Positions 1 through 8,961 of a DNA stretch of 35,376 bases are shown here, in pieces. Location of the stretch: assembly GCA_024275575.1 (NCBI GenBank), contig JAJRYV010000037.1:1-35376 (forward strand), read 5' to 3'. Each line of letters starts with the position of its first letter. The stretch's first letter is position 1. The DNA is from a bacterium. Its GTDB lineage: Bacteria > Zhuqueibacterota > Zhuqueibacteria > Zhuqueibacterales > Geothermadaptataceae. The notes under the pieces are model-generated. The model was not told the DNA's origin. It saw only the letters and a list, made by a program, of their open reading frames with translations, and did not search any database. Position numbers and translations under genes: made by a program.

Positions 1-104
1 TTGAGGATTCCTTTCGTTTGACGCTCCCGCCGCCGTCGCGGCGGAAACAGGTGTGGGCTCGAATCGGGTATTTTTTCTGCGCACGAGTAAAATACGAAAA
101 AAAT
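1..104. other. Non-coding left edge
   Basis: No convincing coding region is seen. The stretch holds a short GC-rich perfect palindrome near positions 28-44 (CCGCCG arms around a 3-base centre, on either strand) and a T-rich segment near 68-74. It lies beyond the recognisable part of the group II intron to its right. It may be more divergent intron domain I sequence or unrelated DNA that truncates it; I cannot tell which. Confidence 0.4.
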
Positions 105-319
105 TTAGCAAGGATAGGTGTGCTTGGCCGGATGCTTACGTTCCTGTTCGTCCGTACAGACTCTTGTAGCCCCGCTTCCTTCAGATTTTCGGTCACCCGA
201 AACACCCTTGCGGCTTACTGATGGGCTTCGCCAACTCGCCCATAAGGGGCTTGCTCCCCTTGGATAATCTGTGTATATTTTAACAATCAAAATACACACC
301 TGCCATGCCGGGCACACAC
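105..319 (-). mobile_element. Group II intron 5' end (domain I), fragment
   Basis: Read on the minus strand, the sequence starts with a GTGTG-type group II intron 5' end followed by CCCGGCATGG (about 317 down to 301). It then runs through a run of domain I landmarks: an AAGGGG/CCCCTT hairpin (about 256-273), GTAAGCCGCAAGGGTG (about 200-220), CTGAAGGAAGC (about 176-187) and GACGAACAGGAAC (about 140-153). These phrases in this order are characteristic of bacterial group II introns. Similarity fades near 105-125, and no reverse transcriptase or domain V/VI is visible, so the copy is either cut by the window edge or truncated. The exact 5' base is ambiguous by 2 nt because of the GTGTGTG run. The intron class is uncertain. 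Its position against an attC-like stem recalls the known group IIC-attC introns. Confidence 0.7.
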
Positions 320-446
320 ATTGTTCTCGTGCTGACCCGCCTCGGTTCGATGATTTTCCGAAGTTTTGTTGTTTAGTCAAGTTTTGATGCCTTTATTATG
401 GTTTGGTAGAAATTCATCGGCGGGCAGCACAGCAATGGCGTTATGT
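320..446 (+). repeat. Integron attC-like site, left end interrupted by the intron
   Basis: GTGCTGACCCGCC (329-341) pairs with GGCGGGCAGCAC (419-430). This gives a 12-bp stem with a single unpaired A at 335, the kind of extrahelical base seen in attC stems. The pairing continues outward through CATTG/CAATG on the two sides. The right end is GGC-GTTATGT (438-446), resembling an attC R' core (GTTRRRY with one mismatch). The matching R'' core (a complement of GTTATGT) is missing on the left exactly where the intron 5' end sits. The 77-nt interior is the length expected for a long variable terminal structure. No integrase gene is in the window. The call rests on structure only. Confidence 0.5.
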
Positions 447-461
447 GCAAAAGGAAGTGTA

Positions 462-1016
462 GTGTCAAAGAAACAGCTAAACACCGTGAAGGAAGTCTTG
501 TTTTGGTCATATGCTAATCTAGCTATGGCTCATACGGCAGTGGAAAAAAACCAGGAAAAGTATGCCCCTTTAAATTACATGATTAGAGCAAAATTATTCA
601 AAGGTCTCATCGAAGAATCGATGAACATACGAACACTATTTGATGATGAAAAGATAAAATTATTATCAGGCAACAAGTGTAGCTATTGTGGTTCGATTGA
701 GAATTTAACACTTGACCATATTTTTGCTAAAGGATTGGGTGGTAAGGATTCAGGGGATAACCTGGTTTATGCGTGTCGGTCTTGTAATAGTTCAAAAGGA
801 AAAAAGGATATGATGGAGTGGATGGATTACAAGAATACATTTCCACCACTGATGATTTTAAGGCGCTATCTAAAATTGGTTGTCGCATATTGCATTGAAA
901 ATGATCTAATGGAATGTTCAGTAAGTGACGTAAAAAGTCAAAAACGCCCATTCAATATTGAACATATCCCAGTGAATTATCCAAAACCAAGTGAACTGGT
1001 GTTGGTGGTTGAATAA
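462..1016 (+). CDS. HNH endonuclease, possible integron cassette gene
   Basis: Encodes about 184 residues. I chose the GTG at 462 because AAGGAAG lies just upstream (451-457); ATGs further upstream would run the protein through the attC-like stem. The core at roughly residues 70-115 is a zinc-stabilised HNH fold: CSYCG, then LTLDHIFAKGLGG, then NLVYACRSCNSSKG, which gives the two Cys-x2-Cys pairs, the catalytic DH and the terminal N/K-rich helix. The family cuts DNA; the substrate here is unknown. It could be a restriction, homing or defence nuclease. The gene is clearly more AT-rich than its neighbours and begins 15 bp after an attC-type core, the usual layout of a promoterless integron cassette. 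N- and C-terminal parts are not recognised. Confidence 0.85.
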   Translation: MSKKQLNTVKEVLFWSYANLAMAHTAVEKNQEKYAPLNYMIRAKLFKGLIEESMNIRTLFDDEKIKLLSGNKCSYCGSIENLTLDHIFAKGLGGKDSGDNLVYACRSCNSSKGKKDMMEWMDYKNTFPPLMILRRYLKLVVAYCIENDLMECSVSDVKSQKRPFNIEHIPVNYPKPSELVLVVE

Positions 1017-1063
1017 TGCACATAATCGAGTAGGCGGCTCCGGCCATTAAGCCGGGTGCGCTA
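1017..1063 (+). repeat. Degenerate attC-like site after the HNH gene
   Basis: Immediately after the HNH stop codon comes TGCACATAATC, a near-complement of the GTTATGTGCA at the gene's left boundary. It is followed by a hairpin (CGGCTCCGGC, loop CATTAA, GCCGGGTGCG) and GCGCTATGCAC, one base off a GCGTTATGC attC end. Arms of 6 and 4 pairs are interrupted by two mismatches. The right half also reads as the former coding end of the neighbouring secreted-protein gene on the other strand, so some of the match may be chance. Confidence 0.35.
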
Positions 1064-2222
1064 TGCACATCGAACAAAGTGCATACCCGCTGGCCGGTGG
1101 CGTTGCAAATCACCGAAGCGGGTTTGACCGGCCCGCGCCACGTCAAAACGAATGGTCGTTTGTGGATTGAAAGGATTGGGATAATTTTGATATAGTTTAA
1201 ATTCACAGGGCAGCGTTGCTGCGTTGACACGATAGTTTTGTCGCCGCGCTTTGGCCAACGGCGCACCACCCATTTCATTGGTATAAAATGCTTTGGCGTT
1301 TTCCAGAGCGGTTTTAAATGCCGTAATGCCCTGCGTCTGCAAAATGGCCACCGGCAAAGTAACCGCTTCTCCGGTCGCAAGGGAGAGCGGACCGTAACTC
1401 AGCAAAAAGCGAAAATCGCCTGGATTCTGACCGGTTTTGCCCATCTTTTCGCCCTGCAACGCATTGTACCATTCGCTGTCTGTTACCGGATCATCATCGA
1501 CTTTCCAGTAGTTCACGATGGGGCTTTGCGTGCCCGGAATCATGGCGCCGAGCAAAGGAATGTTATCATTTTTTTCCGCTTTTTGCTGGATATAAACCGC
1601 CTGTCCGTTGAGCGCAAAACCGATCTGGTCATCAGCCGGTGTATCTTTGCCGTTTTCATCGGGCACATCGATATCACACCACAGGCCGAGATAAAGGTTT
1701 TTCAAAGCTTGCGCTTTTTCATCGAGTCTCACCCGAAACTCGATTACCGCGAAATCCTGACTGTTGGTTTCGATAATCCGCTGCTCAACGATGAGGCCCA
1801 GCGGAACATGCCCTTCAAAAGCCTGCCGGTCTGAATATGTGACCGTCGCTTCCTTGCTCGCCGAATTGAGCGCAGAACCGGAAATAATAGCTGCCGATGA
1901 AGCACCAGGCGCCCATTCCGGCTGCCAGGTTTTATCATCGCGCAGGCCGGAACTGACGCGCACTTCACCGGTTTCGGTCAAACCGCCGACCATGAAAGCG
2001 AACCGTGTGGAATAGTTGACAAAACTTGCCTTCTCACTGCTGTGCCGTTCGGTGGCAAAAGCGCCGATACCGGCGTCGGCCATGGCGAATCCGCCAACCT
2101 GGGTCAGGCTTTCAGTTTTGTCGTTTTGGGCCAACATATTGGAAGAAAAACAGAAGAATGAGACTATCACTAAGAGACGAGAGACGAGAGACGAGAGACG
2201 AAAATACTTTTAGATTTTGCAT
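1061..2222 (-). pseudogene. Type IX-secreted protein, frameshifted at both ends
   Basis: The long open frame (2170 to 1061) encodes a secreted beta-rich protein ending in KLYQNYPNPFNPQTTIRFDV, the start of a type IX secretion C-terminal sorting domain. The probable original start is the ATG at 2220-2222 with an AAAGGATT ribosome site at 2228-2235. It reads MQNLKVF..., but four copies of a 7-bp repeat shift it out of frame with the rest of the signal peptide (VIVSFFCFSSNMLAQ). Three or six copies would restore a normal signal peptide. Near 1135 a second shift moves the sorting domain into another frame (ICNATGQRVCTLFD), and the last strand is cut off close to the HNH cassette. The middle domain is not assigned. 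The gene is either decayed or phase-variable with later decay. Confidence 0.75.
2174..2201. repeat. (GAGACGA)4 heptanucleotide repeat
   Basis: Four perfect tandem copies of a 7-bp unit lie inside the predicted signal-peptide coding region of the minus-strand secreted protein gene. Because 7 is not a multiple of 3, gain or loss of a unit changes the reading frame, which is the hallmark of slipped-strand contingency loci. With four copies the ATG at 2222 is out of frame. Confidence 0.9.
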
Positions 2223-2249
2223 GCGTCAATCCTTTTTAAAAGACAGTCC

Positions 2250-2312
2250 ATGCATTTTCCCCGTTTGCGTATGCCGGCGGTGCTGTCAATTTCAGGTTGT
2301 GGAAAAATGCAT
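2250..2312. repeat. Inverted repeat ATGCATTTTCC / GGAAAAATGCAT
   Basis: ATGCATTTTCC (2250-2260) and GGAAAAATGCAT (2301-2312) are inverted with one extra base and a 40-nt GC-rich loop. It lies upstream of the minus-strand secreted protein start, so it could form in its 5' leader. No known riboswitch is recognised. Confidence 0.45.
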
Positions 2313-2581
2313 CCTGCATTAAAAAAAGAAATTTAACAGGAACAAGAAATAATGCGCCGGGTTTTTGTTTTTGTGGATCACCTCCTGTCGGATAGAGTGC
2401 AGTTGGGAATTTAAATAAAACAGAGATTTCGTCGACGGATTAAATTAGTGCGAAAATCATAAAAAAGCCAAATGTTTTTAATAATTCTTCCCAGATTGCC
2501 AGACTGTGTGAAAAACTGACAATAGCTGAGGATGAGCATAAGCTGTTTAAAAAAAGAATGACGGCCGGACATTTCATCACA

Positions 2582-2766
2582 GGTATCTGTTCAGCCTCAC
2601 TCGCGCTCAATAGAGCGAAACGATGTCCTGAGCTTGCCGATGGGGCGTCTCGCCGAGCGTAATGTTCCCTGAGCTCAAAGGGCACGCTTCGAGCCCCCTG
2701 TGAATTCCGTAGTGTCACTCCCGTTTCAGCAGGCTCAGCGTCCGCCTGGTGCGCTGAACAGAGACC
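2582..2766. mobile_element. MITE-like element with 14-bp inverted ends and 6-bp target duplication
   Basis: The 185-bp element begins GGTATCTGTTCAGC (2582-2595) and ends GCTGAACAGAGACC (2753-2766); the ends are inverted with 13 of 14 matches. Both sides are flanked by ATCACA (2576-2581 and 2767-2772), a perfect 6-bp direct repeat expected from target duplication. The interior has no transposase, contains the core GGCGTCTCGCCGAGCG that recurs inside ypdA, and resembles a degenerate copy at 8432-8547. It is therefore a candidate non-autonomous transposable element. The rest of 2223-2932 shows no gene I can support. Confidence 0.6.
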
Positions 2767-2932
2767 ATCACAGTGTGGCAAGTTAAACATTACCGGGAAA
2801 GAGCTCCCGCAAATATTTGACTTTTCTGTTGCCATCGAATGATAAAAAGGATATTTTCTCTGCGGCTGAAATAATGGTTACAGGTTTCAAGATCAACTCA
2901 ACTCGTGTGGAATTAAAACAGGAATTTTAAGC

Positions 2933-5900
2933 ATGCAAGAAGCGCCAGTTTATAAACCCAAAAATAAAATACGCCTAACCACCGCCGCCTCACTTTTCGA
3001 TGGGCACGACGCGGCGATCAACATCATGCGGCGCATGATGCAGGCCGGCGGCGCTGAAGTGATTCACCTCGGGCACGACCGCAGCGTCGAGGAAATCGTC
3101 GAATGCGCCATTCAGGAGGACGTGCAGGCGATCGCCATCACTTCGTACCAGGGCGGGCACAACGAGTATTTGAAATATATGGTCGATTTACTGCAACAGC
3201 GCGGCGCCGGACACATCAAAATCTTTGCCGGCGGCGGCGGGGTGATTTTGCCGGATGAAATCAAAATGCTGCAGGAATACGGCGTCGCCCGCATTTATTC
3301 GCCGGATGACGGCCGTAAAATGGGTTTGCAGGGTATGATCAATGATTTGCTGGCGCAGTGCGATTTTCCCACCGGGCAAAAAATCGGTGATGAAATTTCG
3401 CTGTTACCAAAGAAGAATAATCTCGCCATCGCCAGACTGATCTCGACGATGGAAAACAATCCCAGCAATTCTGCGGTTTTAAAAGAAAAAATCCACACAC
3501 TGGCACAGAAAAAAGTCGTGCCCGTACTCGGCATCACCGGAACCGGCGGCGCGGGCAAATCATCGCTCATCGATGAGCTGGTGCGCCGCTATCTCAACGA
3601 TTTTACCGATAAAACCATTGGTATTATTTCCGTCGACCCTTCAAAACGCAAAACCGGCGGCGCGCTTTTAGGTGACCGTATTCGCATGAATGCCATTCAT
3701 AATGACCGGGTTTACATGCGCTCACTGGCAACACGGCAATCAAACCTGGCGCTGTCGACGCATGTGAAAGAGGCGCTGCACATACTCAAAGCAGCACAGT
3801 TCGATCTCATCATTCTCGAGACCTCGGGCATCGGCCAGTCGGATACCGAAATCATCGAACATTCGGATGTGAGTCTCTATGTGATGACGCCGGAATACGG
3901 CGCCGCCACCCAACTCGAAAAAATCGATATGCTCGATTTTGCCGATCTAATCGCGATCAACAAATTCGACAAACGCGGCGCCCTCGACGCCCTGCGCGAC
4001 GTGAAAAAACAATATGCCCGCAATCATAACCGCCGGCACGAGGACGAAGAAAACCTGCCGGTTTACGGCACTATCGCTTCGCAATTCAACGATCCCGGTA
4101 TGAATCGGCTTTACGCAGCACTGACGCAGATCATTTCTGAAAAATCAGGTATTTCGTTCAAATCTTCCTTCTCCGGCCCTTTTGATCTTTCGCAAAAAAA
4201 CCACATTATTCCCACGAACCGCACGCGCTATTTGTCGGAAATCGCCGATACGGTGCGCAATTACAACCTGTGGTCGGAAAAACAACGGCAGGTGGCGCAA
4301 AAACTTTATGGTCTTGAAAAAACCATCATGGCCATAGAAGAAACAGCGCCCGAAAACAAAGAAATGCTCATCAGCGCTTTGCAACAAACAGCGAAAAAAC
4401 TGGAACTGGAACTGGACCCGCACAACAAACAGCTCATCGAACACTGGCACGAAAAAAAGAAAAAATACAGCGAGCCGGTTTTTGCTTTTAAAGTGCGCGG
4501 CAAAGAACTGAAAATCGAAACGAGGACCACTTCCCTGTCGCATATTGTCATCCCGAAAATCTGCCTGCCGCGCTTTGAGGCATGGGGCGATATTTTACAC
4601 TGGAGCTTGCAGGAAAATGTGCCCGGTGAATTCCCCTACACCGCCGGACTTTTTCCGTTCAAACGTCAGGGCGAGGACCCAACACGCATGTTTGCCGGCG
4701 AAGGCGGCCCCGAACGCACCAATCGCCGATTTCACTATGTCAGCAAAGATGCACCTGCCAAGCGCCTTTCAACGGCTTTTGATTCGGTGACACTCTACGG
4801 CAACGACCCGCACATTCGGCCGGATATCTACGGCAAAGTGGGCAATTCCGGCGTATCCATCTGCTGCCTCGACGACGCCAAAAAACTCTATTCCGGTTTC
4901 GATCTCGTCGATCGTATGACTTCAGTCTCCATGACCATCAACGGCCCGGCGCCGATGATGCTGGCTTTTTTTCTCAACGCGGCCATCGACCAGCAATGTG
5001 AAGCATACATTCGGGAAAACGGATTGACGCAACAGGTTGAAGCGCAAATCGAAAAGATTTATGCGGAGAGAAATCTGCCGCGACCACGCTACCACGGGGA
5101 TTTACCAGCAGGCAATAGCGGGTTAGGATTATTGCTGCTGGGCGTCACCGGTGATCAGATTTTGCCTACCGAAAAGTACAACGAAATCAAAGCCTGCGCG
5201 ATGAGCCAGGTGCGCGGCACGGTGCAGGCGGATATTCTTAAAGAAGATCAGGCGCAAAATACCTGCATTTTCTCCACCGAGTTCGCCCTGCGCCTCATGG
5301 GTGATGTGCAGGAGTATTTCATCAAAAATCAGGTGCGCAATTTCTACTCTGTTTCCATCTCCGGCTATCACATTGCCGAGGCGGGCGCCAATCCCATATC
5401 ACAACTGGCATTTACCCTGGCGAACGGATTTACCTACGTAGAATATTATCTCAGTCGCGGCATGGATATCGATCAATTCGGGCCCAATCTGAGTTTCTTT
5501 TTTTCCAACGGCATCGATGCGGAATATGCTGTGATCGGGCGGGTGGCGCGGCGCATCTGGGCCAAAGCGATGAAATTGAAATACGGCGCTACCCCCAGGG
5601 CGCAGATGCTGAAATATCATATTCAGACTTCCGGGCGCTCACTGCACGCACAGGAAATCGGCTTCAACGACATCCGCACAACACTGCAGGCGCTTTATGC
5701 AATTTACGACAACTGCAACTCCCTGCACACCAACGCTTACGACGAGGCCATCACCACACCAACGGAAGAATCGGTGCGCCGGGCGATGGCTATCCAGCTC
5801 ATCATCAACCGGGAACTCGGTTTGGCGAAAAACGAAAACCCCATGCAGGGTTCGTTCATCATCGAAGAGCTGACGGACCTCGTCGAAGAAGCGGTGATGC

Positions 5901-6313
5901 TGGAATTCGACCGGCTCACCGAGCGCGGCGCCGTGCTCGGCGCCATGGAAACCATGTATCAGCGCAGCAAAATTCAGGAAGAAAGCTTGTATTATGAACG
6001 TTTAAAACACACAGGCGAGCTGCCGATCGTTGGCGTCAATACTTTCCTCAGTTCCCAAGGTTCGCCGACGGTGTTGCCGGACGAAGTTATCCGCTCGACG
6101 GATGAGGAGAAAAACCGGCAAATCGAAACGGTGAAAAATCTGCATGCCATGTTTGAGGAAAAGAGCGCAACGGCCTTGCAAAAAATTCAGTACGCTGCGT
6201 CTCATCATGAAAATGTATTTGCAGAACTGATGGAAACCGCCAAAATTTGCTCCATCGGACAGATCACCAACGCACTTTTTGATGTCGGTGGGCAGTATCG
6301 AAGAAATATGTAG
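2933..6313 (+). CDS. icmF: Fused isobutyryl-CoA mutase (IcmF)
   Basis: This 1126-residue adenosylcobalamin enzyme interconverts isobutyryl-CoA and n-butyryl-CoA (some members act on isovaleryl/pivalyl-CoA) and carries its own G-protein chaperone. Three parts are visible. A B12-binding domain (about 15-150) has DGHD at 23-26. A MeaB-like GTPase (about 195-410) has the P-loop GTGGAGKSS at 203-211 and the base motif NKFDKRG. The large mutase barrel follows, with [19 protein letters not shown] and [10 protein letters not shown] near 568-600, running to the C-terminus. Length and order match IcmF rather than methylmalonyl-CoA mutase, which lacks the central GTPase. The ATG at 2933 is preceded by AGGA. 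No B12 riboswitch is seen upstream. Cytosolic. The nearest downstream gene, a ferritin, has no evident link to it. Confidence 0.95.
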   Translation: MQEAPVYKPKNKIRLTTAASLFDGHDAAINIMRRMMQAGGAEVIHLGHDRSVEEIVECAIQEDVQAIAITSYQGGHNEYLKYMVDLLQQRGAGHIKIFAGGGGVILPDEIKMLQEYGVARIYSPDDGRKMGLQGMINDLLAQCDFPTGQKIGDEISLLPKKNNLAIARLISTMENNPSNSAVLKEKIHTLAQKKVVPVLGITGTGGAGKSSLIDELVRRYLNDFTDKTIGIISVDPSKRKTGGALLGDRIRMNAIHNDRVYMRSLATRQSNLALSTHVKEALHILKAAQFDLIILETSGIGQSDTEIIEHSDVSLYVMTPEYGAATQLEKIDMLDFADLIAINKFDKRGALDALRDVKKQYARNHNRRHEDEENLPVYGTIASQFNDPGMNRLYAALTQIISEKSGISFKSSFSGPFDLSQKNHIIPTNRTRYLSEIADTVRNYNLWSEKQRQVAQKLYGLEKTIMAIEETAPENKEMLISALQQTAKKLELELDPHNKQLIEHWHEKKKKYSEPVFAFKVRGKELKIETRTTSLSHIVIPKICLPRFEAWGDILHWSLQENVPGEFPYTAGLFPFKRQGEDPTRMFAGEGGPERTNRRFHYVSKDAPAKRLSTAFDSVTLYGNDPHIRPDIYGKVGNSGVSICCLDDAKKLYSGFDLVDRMTSVSMTINGPAPMMLAFFLNAAIDQQCEAYIRENGLTQQVEAQIEKIYAERNLPRPRYHGDLPAGNSGLGLLLLGVTGDQILPTEKYNEIKACAMSQVRGTVQADILKEDQAQNTCIFSTEFALRLMGDVQEYFIKNQVRNFYSVSISGYHIAEAGANPISQLAFTLANGFTYVEYYLSRGMDIDQFGPNLSFFFSNGIDAEYAVIGRVARRIWAKAMKLKYGATPRAQMLKYHIQTSGRSLHAQEIGFNDIRTTLQALYAIYDNCNSLHTNAYDEAITTPTEESVRRAMAIQLIINRELGLAKNENPMQGSFIIEELTDLVEEAVMLEFDRLTERGAVLGAMETMYQRSKIQEESLYYERLKHTGELPIVGVNTFLSSQGSPTVLPDEVIRSTDEEKNRQIETVKNLHAMFEEKSATALQKIQYAASHHENVFAELMETAKICSIGQITNALFDVGGQYRRNM

Positions 6314-6380
6314 TGTAAATTCAAAAGTAAAAACCAGATTAATTTATTAAAAATGATTCTATAAAAAAGGAGATGACCTC

Positions 6381-6884
6381 ATGCATGAAAAGAGTATTGA
6401 ATTATTAAACAAAGCTATTGGCGACGAACTCACGGCTGTTCATCAATACATGTATTTCCACTTTCATTGCGATGATCAGGGATACGAACTGTTGGCCAAT
6501 CTTTTCAAAAGAACGGCAATCGAAGAGATGATACATGTGGAAGTGCTGGCCGAACGCATTCTTTTTCTCAAAGGCGAAGTCATCATGCGGGCGGCAGGCG
6601 AAGTCAAGAATACTCACGAAGTCAGGGCTATGCTCGAAATGGCGGCGAAGATGGAAGAAGCCAGCGCCCGGGATTATAATTTATGGGCGAACGAATGTTC
6701 GGCCAATGCGGATTCAGCTTCGAAAAAAATATTCGAAGATCTCGTTGCCGATGAAGAGCGACACTTTGACCAGTACGATACGGAACTGGATAATTTGCAG
6801 AAATTCGGTGATCGCTATCTTGCGCTGCAATCGATCGAAAGAAGCAAGAGCCAGGCCGCCGCAACCGCTGCCGGCGGCAATTAG
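6381..6884 (+). CDS. bfr: Bacterioferritin
   Basis: A 167-residue four-helix ferritin-like iron store. Ferroxidase ligands are visible: E16 (GDELTAVHQYMYF), E49 and H52 (IEEMIHVEVLAERIL), about E93, then E125 and H128 (ADEERHFDQYD). M50 lies between E49 and H52, matching the haem-ligating Met52 of E. coli Bfr, so haem binding at the subunit interface is likely. Length is close to the typical 155-165; the Ala/Gly-rich tail after 155 is extra. A strong AAGGAG site precedes the ATG, and an intrinsic terminator lies 40 bp after the stop, so it is probably transcribed as a single gene or at the end of the icmF transcript. Cytosolic; oxidises and mineralises Fe(II). Confidence 0.93.
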   Translation: MHEKSIELLNKAIGDELTAVHQYMYFHFHCDDQGYELLANLFKRTAIEEMIHVEVLAERILFLKGEVIMRAAGEVKNTHEVRAMLEMAAKMEEASARDYNLWANECSANADSASKKIFEDLVADEERHFDQYDTELDNLQKFGDRYLALQSIERSKSQAAATAAGGN

Positions 6885-6923
6885 CGCCCTGTTTATCCGT
6901 ACAAACCGTTCGTTGCCCGTTGC

Positions 6924-6955
6924 GAGCCCAGGCAATCATTGGGCTCATTTTTTTT
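6924..6955 (+). terminator. Rho-independent terminator after bfr
   Basis: Stem GAGCCCA (6924-6930) / TGGGCTC (6940-6946) with a 9-nt loop is followed by ATTTTTTTT. The 7-bp GC-rich stem and eight-T tract are a textbook terminator on the plus strand. Confidence 0.9.
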
Positions 6956-7061
6956 ACCTGCCGGGAAATACTGTCTGTTGCCGAAAACAGATGAAATCTG
7001 ATCAAACAATCATCGGTTTTATAAGAAGAAAAACAGGAAGAATTTATGGGAAAAATAACAG

Positions 7062-8306
7062 ATGAAAATGAAATGGCTAAATGTGTTGTTATGTGGGTAT
7101 TTCTTTACAATAGTTGAGGCGGCGCCTGCGGGTGCCGGCCCCTATATCCCCACGAAAGGCACATTTCGGGTGCTCGCGGTTTTCGTGCAGTTTCGAGACG
7201 ATACATGGGATCACCCCTGCCCTTCTGATGCGAAAAAAGGCTGGCCGGCGGCAAAACACGCTATTCCGGAATGGGCGCGCGGCAGCAAACTTTTGCACCC
7301 GAAAAAAGCGAGAAGATACAGCAAAGGCAGTCTGAGTGATTATTTTGCCGTCATGTCCAGCGGCAAATTTCACTTCATCGGTGATGTCTTTCCCCATCTC
7401 TATCTCACTCCGCAGCCTTTCGCGTTCTATTCGCAAAAAGAAAAGCGCGGCCGAGCCTATCTCACGGCAAAAATCATCGATTGGCTCGATATCAACGGTG
7501 TCGATTTTTCCCGCTATGACAACGACGATGACGGCGATGTGGATTTCATTCTGTTTCTTTTCCGCCACTGGAAAACGGAACTTTTCACACCGGGTGCCGG
7601 CTATCAGGGCATTTCCGGTTTTGGTTTCAACAAACCGATCATCAAAGACGGCAAGAAAATTATCGGGATTTTCCCCGGATCGGGAACCATGCAGCGGGGG
7701 AATTACACCCTTGCAAATTGCCGTTCCATCGTGACCCACGAGATCAGTCATTTTTTTTTCGGCAGCGGCCATTTTAGCCGCATCGGTTCTTTCGGCATCC
7801 ATGACGGTAACGCTTTTTGTTATGCCATGAGCGGTTATGAACGCGAACTGCTCGACTGGATAACACCGCGCGAAATATCGCCGGGAAAAACCGTCACCCT
7901 AACAGATGCTATCACTACAAATCGCTATTTCAAACTCAAATCAGGGCATGGCAGCGAATATTTTCTCATAGAAAACCGACAGCGGAAAAGTATTTTTGAA
8001 AAGGGTGATTGTGTCGAAGGAGCGTTGCCGGCACAGGGCTTGCTCATCGCCCGCATTCGACCAAACGTGACAAAATCGAGCCGCATTACCTGGGTTACAG
8101 CTGATAAGACGTTCACCATTAACGATAAAGGCAAGGCCGAGGATGCTTTTCAAAATGGCGCCACGGTGCTTCTCGAACCATCCCGTGCATATTTTGCCCA
8201 GCCAGCAAGCAGTGCCACTCCCCCCTTCCAGCTTAAAATTCTGCGACAAAAGGGAACAAAACTGACCATCCGGGTAGATACCGTAAAAAACGAAACAACG
8301 CACTGA
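7062..8306 (+). CDS. Secreted M6-type metalloprotease
   Basis: 414 residues. A signal peptide (about 1-21, ending IVEA-AP) is followed by a protease domain resembling the M6 (immune inhibitor A-like) family. The zinc motif is HEISH at 226-230, with a further G-x-G-H at 234-237 that could supply the third ligand. A DNDDDGDVDF stretch near 150 looks like a calcium-binding acidic loop typical of the family. The C-terminal 100 residues form a beta-rich extension. Unlike the decayed gene at 1061-2222, no type IX sorting tail is visible, so the export route beyond Sec is unclear. The only well-spaced AGGAAG site (7035-7040) serves an overlapping out-of-frame ATG at 7046, so translation may be coupled. 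It follows the bfr terminator and so needs its own promoter, which I cannot place. Confidence 0.85.
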   Translation: MKMKWLNVLLCGYFFTIVEAAPAGAGPYIPTKGTFRVLAVFVQFRDDTWDHPCPSDAKKGWPAAKHAIPEWARGSKLLHPKKARRYSKGSLSDYFAVMSSGKFHFIGDVFPHLYLTPQPFAFYSQKEKRGRAYLTAKIIDWLDINGVDFSRYDNDDDGDVDFILFLFRHWKTELFTPGAGYQGISGFGFNKPIIKDGKKIIGIFPGSGTMQRGNYTLANCRSIVTHEISHFFFGSGHFSRIGSFGIHDGNAFCYAMSGYERELLDWITPREISPGKTVTLTDAITTNRYFKLKSGHGSEYFLIENRQRKSIFEKGDCVEGALPAQGLLIARIRPNVTKSSRITWVTADKTFTINDKGKAEDAFQNGATVLLEPSRAYFAQPASSATPPFQLKILRQKGTKLTIRVDTVKNETTH

Positions 8307-8961
8307 GCAGAATATCGGGATTGTATTATGCAGCCCCGACGATTTTTAGGGGTATATCGGGCCGGGAAGCGAACACATGGAATAGCGCCGTAGACCGCTA
8401 TCGATGACAGCCTTGCATAGCGCTGCAGGAAGGTATCAATTCAGTCAATTCGCTCGGCGGGATTTTCTTCCTGTTTGTCGATAGTAGAATTGAAGGGCTC
8501 CCGCTTGGGCAGGCTCAACGTCCGCCTAGTGTATTGAACAAGATACTTTTTCTCTGCGCCGCTGCGTCTCCGCAAAAATAGTAAAGGCTAAAAACAATCG
8601 CGGGTTATTCTGCCGTCATTTTTTGGCCTTTTAAGCCGGCAGTCCTGTATCCGTAAAAATCCGCTAAATCCGTGTCCAAAGCTTTTCAAAAACAGGACAC
8701 GAATTTTCTAAATAGAAGCCCGAATGAATATAAAATAATACATCCAGGCTCAGGGAGCGCTTCTCATGCGCACGCTGAACAAATACATGGAAAATGTATT
8801 AATTTTGTGTTTTTTCTTTATTTAATTGCAAAAAAAAGTCGAAATCATTAAAATTAAGGTCGGTCAAAATCATCTATGGAAATAGCGAATAATTCGAACG
8901 GACCGTGGATCCACTACTATCGCACCCGGCCGGGATACAAATAAAAATCCAAAGTGAAACC
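8307..8961. other. Repeat-rich intergenic region
   Basis: No gene is supported in 650 bp. It holds a degenerate relative of the 2582-2766 element (8432-8547), another partial end (AGGCTCAG 8746-8753 ... GCTGAACA 8774-8781), three ATCCG units spaced 9-10 bp (8649-8672), and an inverted repeat CGTGTCC/GGACACG (8671-8677, 8695-8701). The last 150 bp are AT-rich and probably contain the promoter of the PAS kinase, but no clear -35/-10 pair stands out. Confidence 0.6.
8432..8547. repeat. Degenerate second copy of the MITE-like element
   Basis: It starts GGTATCAATTCAG and ends TATTGAACAAGATACT, close to the inverted ends at 2582-2766. A 43-bp segment (8498-8540) matches 2718-2760 at about 80 percent by eye, including AGGCTCA-CGTCCGCCT. 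The interior is shorter. No target duplication is apparent, which fits an older copy. Confidence 0.5.

Noticed and set aside
105-380. Open frame of 91 residues on the minus strand
   Set aside because: It is a read-through of the attC-like stem and the group II intron ribozyme, not a protein.
2440-2835. Open frame of 131 residues on the minus strand
   Set aside because: It runs straight through the MITE-like element and its inverted ends, has no domain pattern and no ribosome site.
2860-2932. Cobalamin riboswitch before icmF
   Set aside because: No B12-box-like sequence or multi-stem layout is visible in the short leader.
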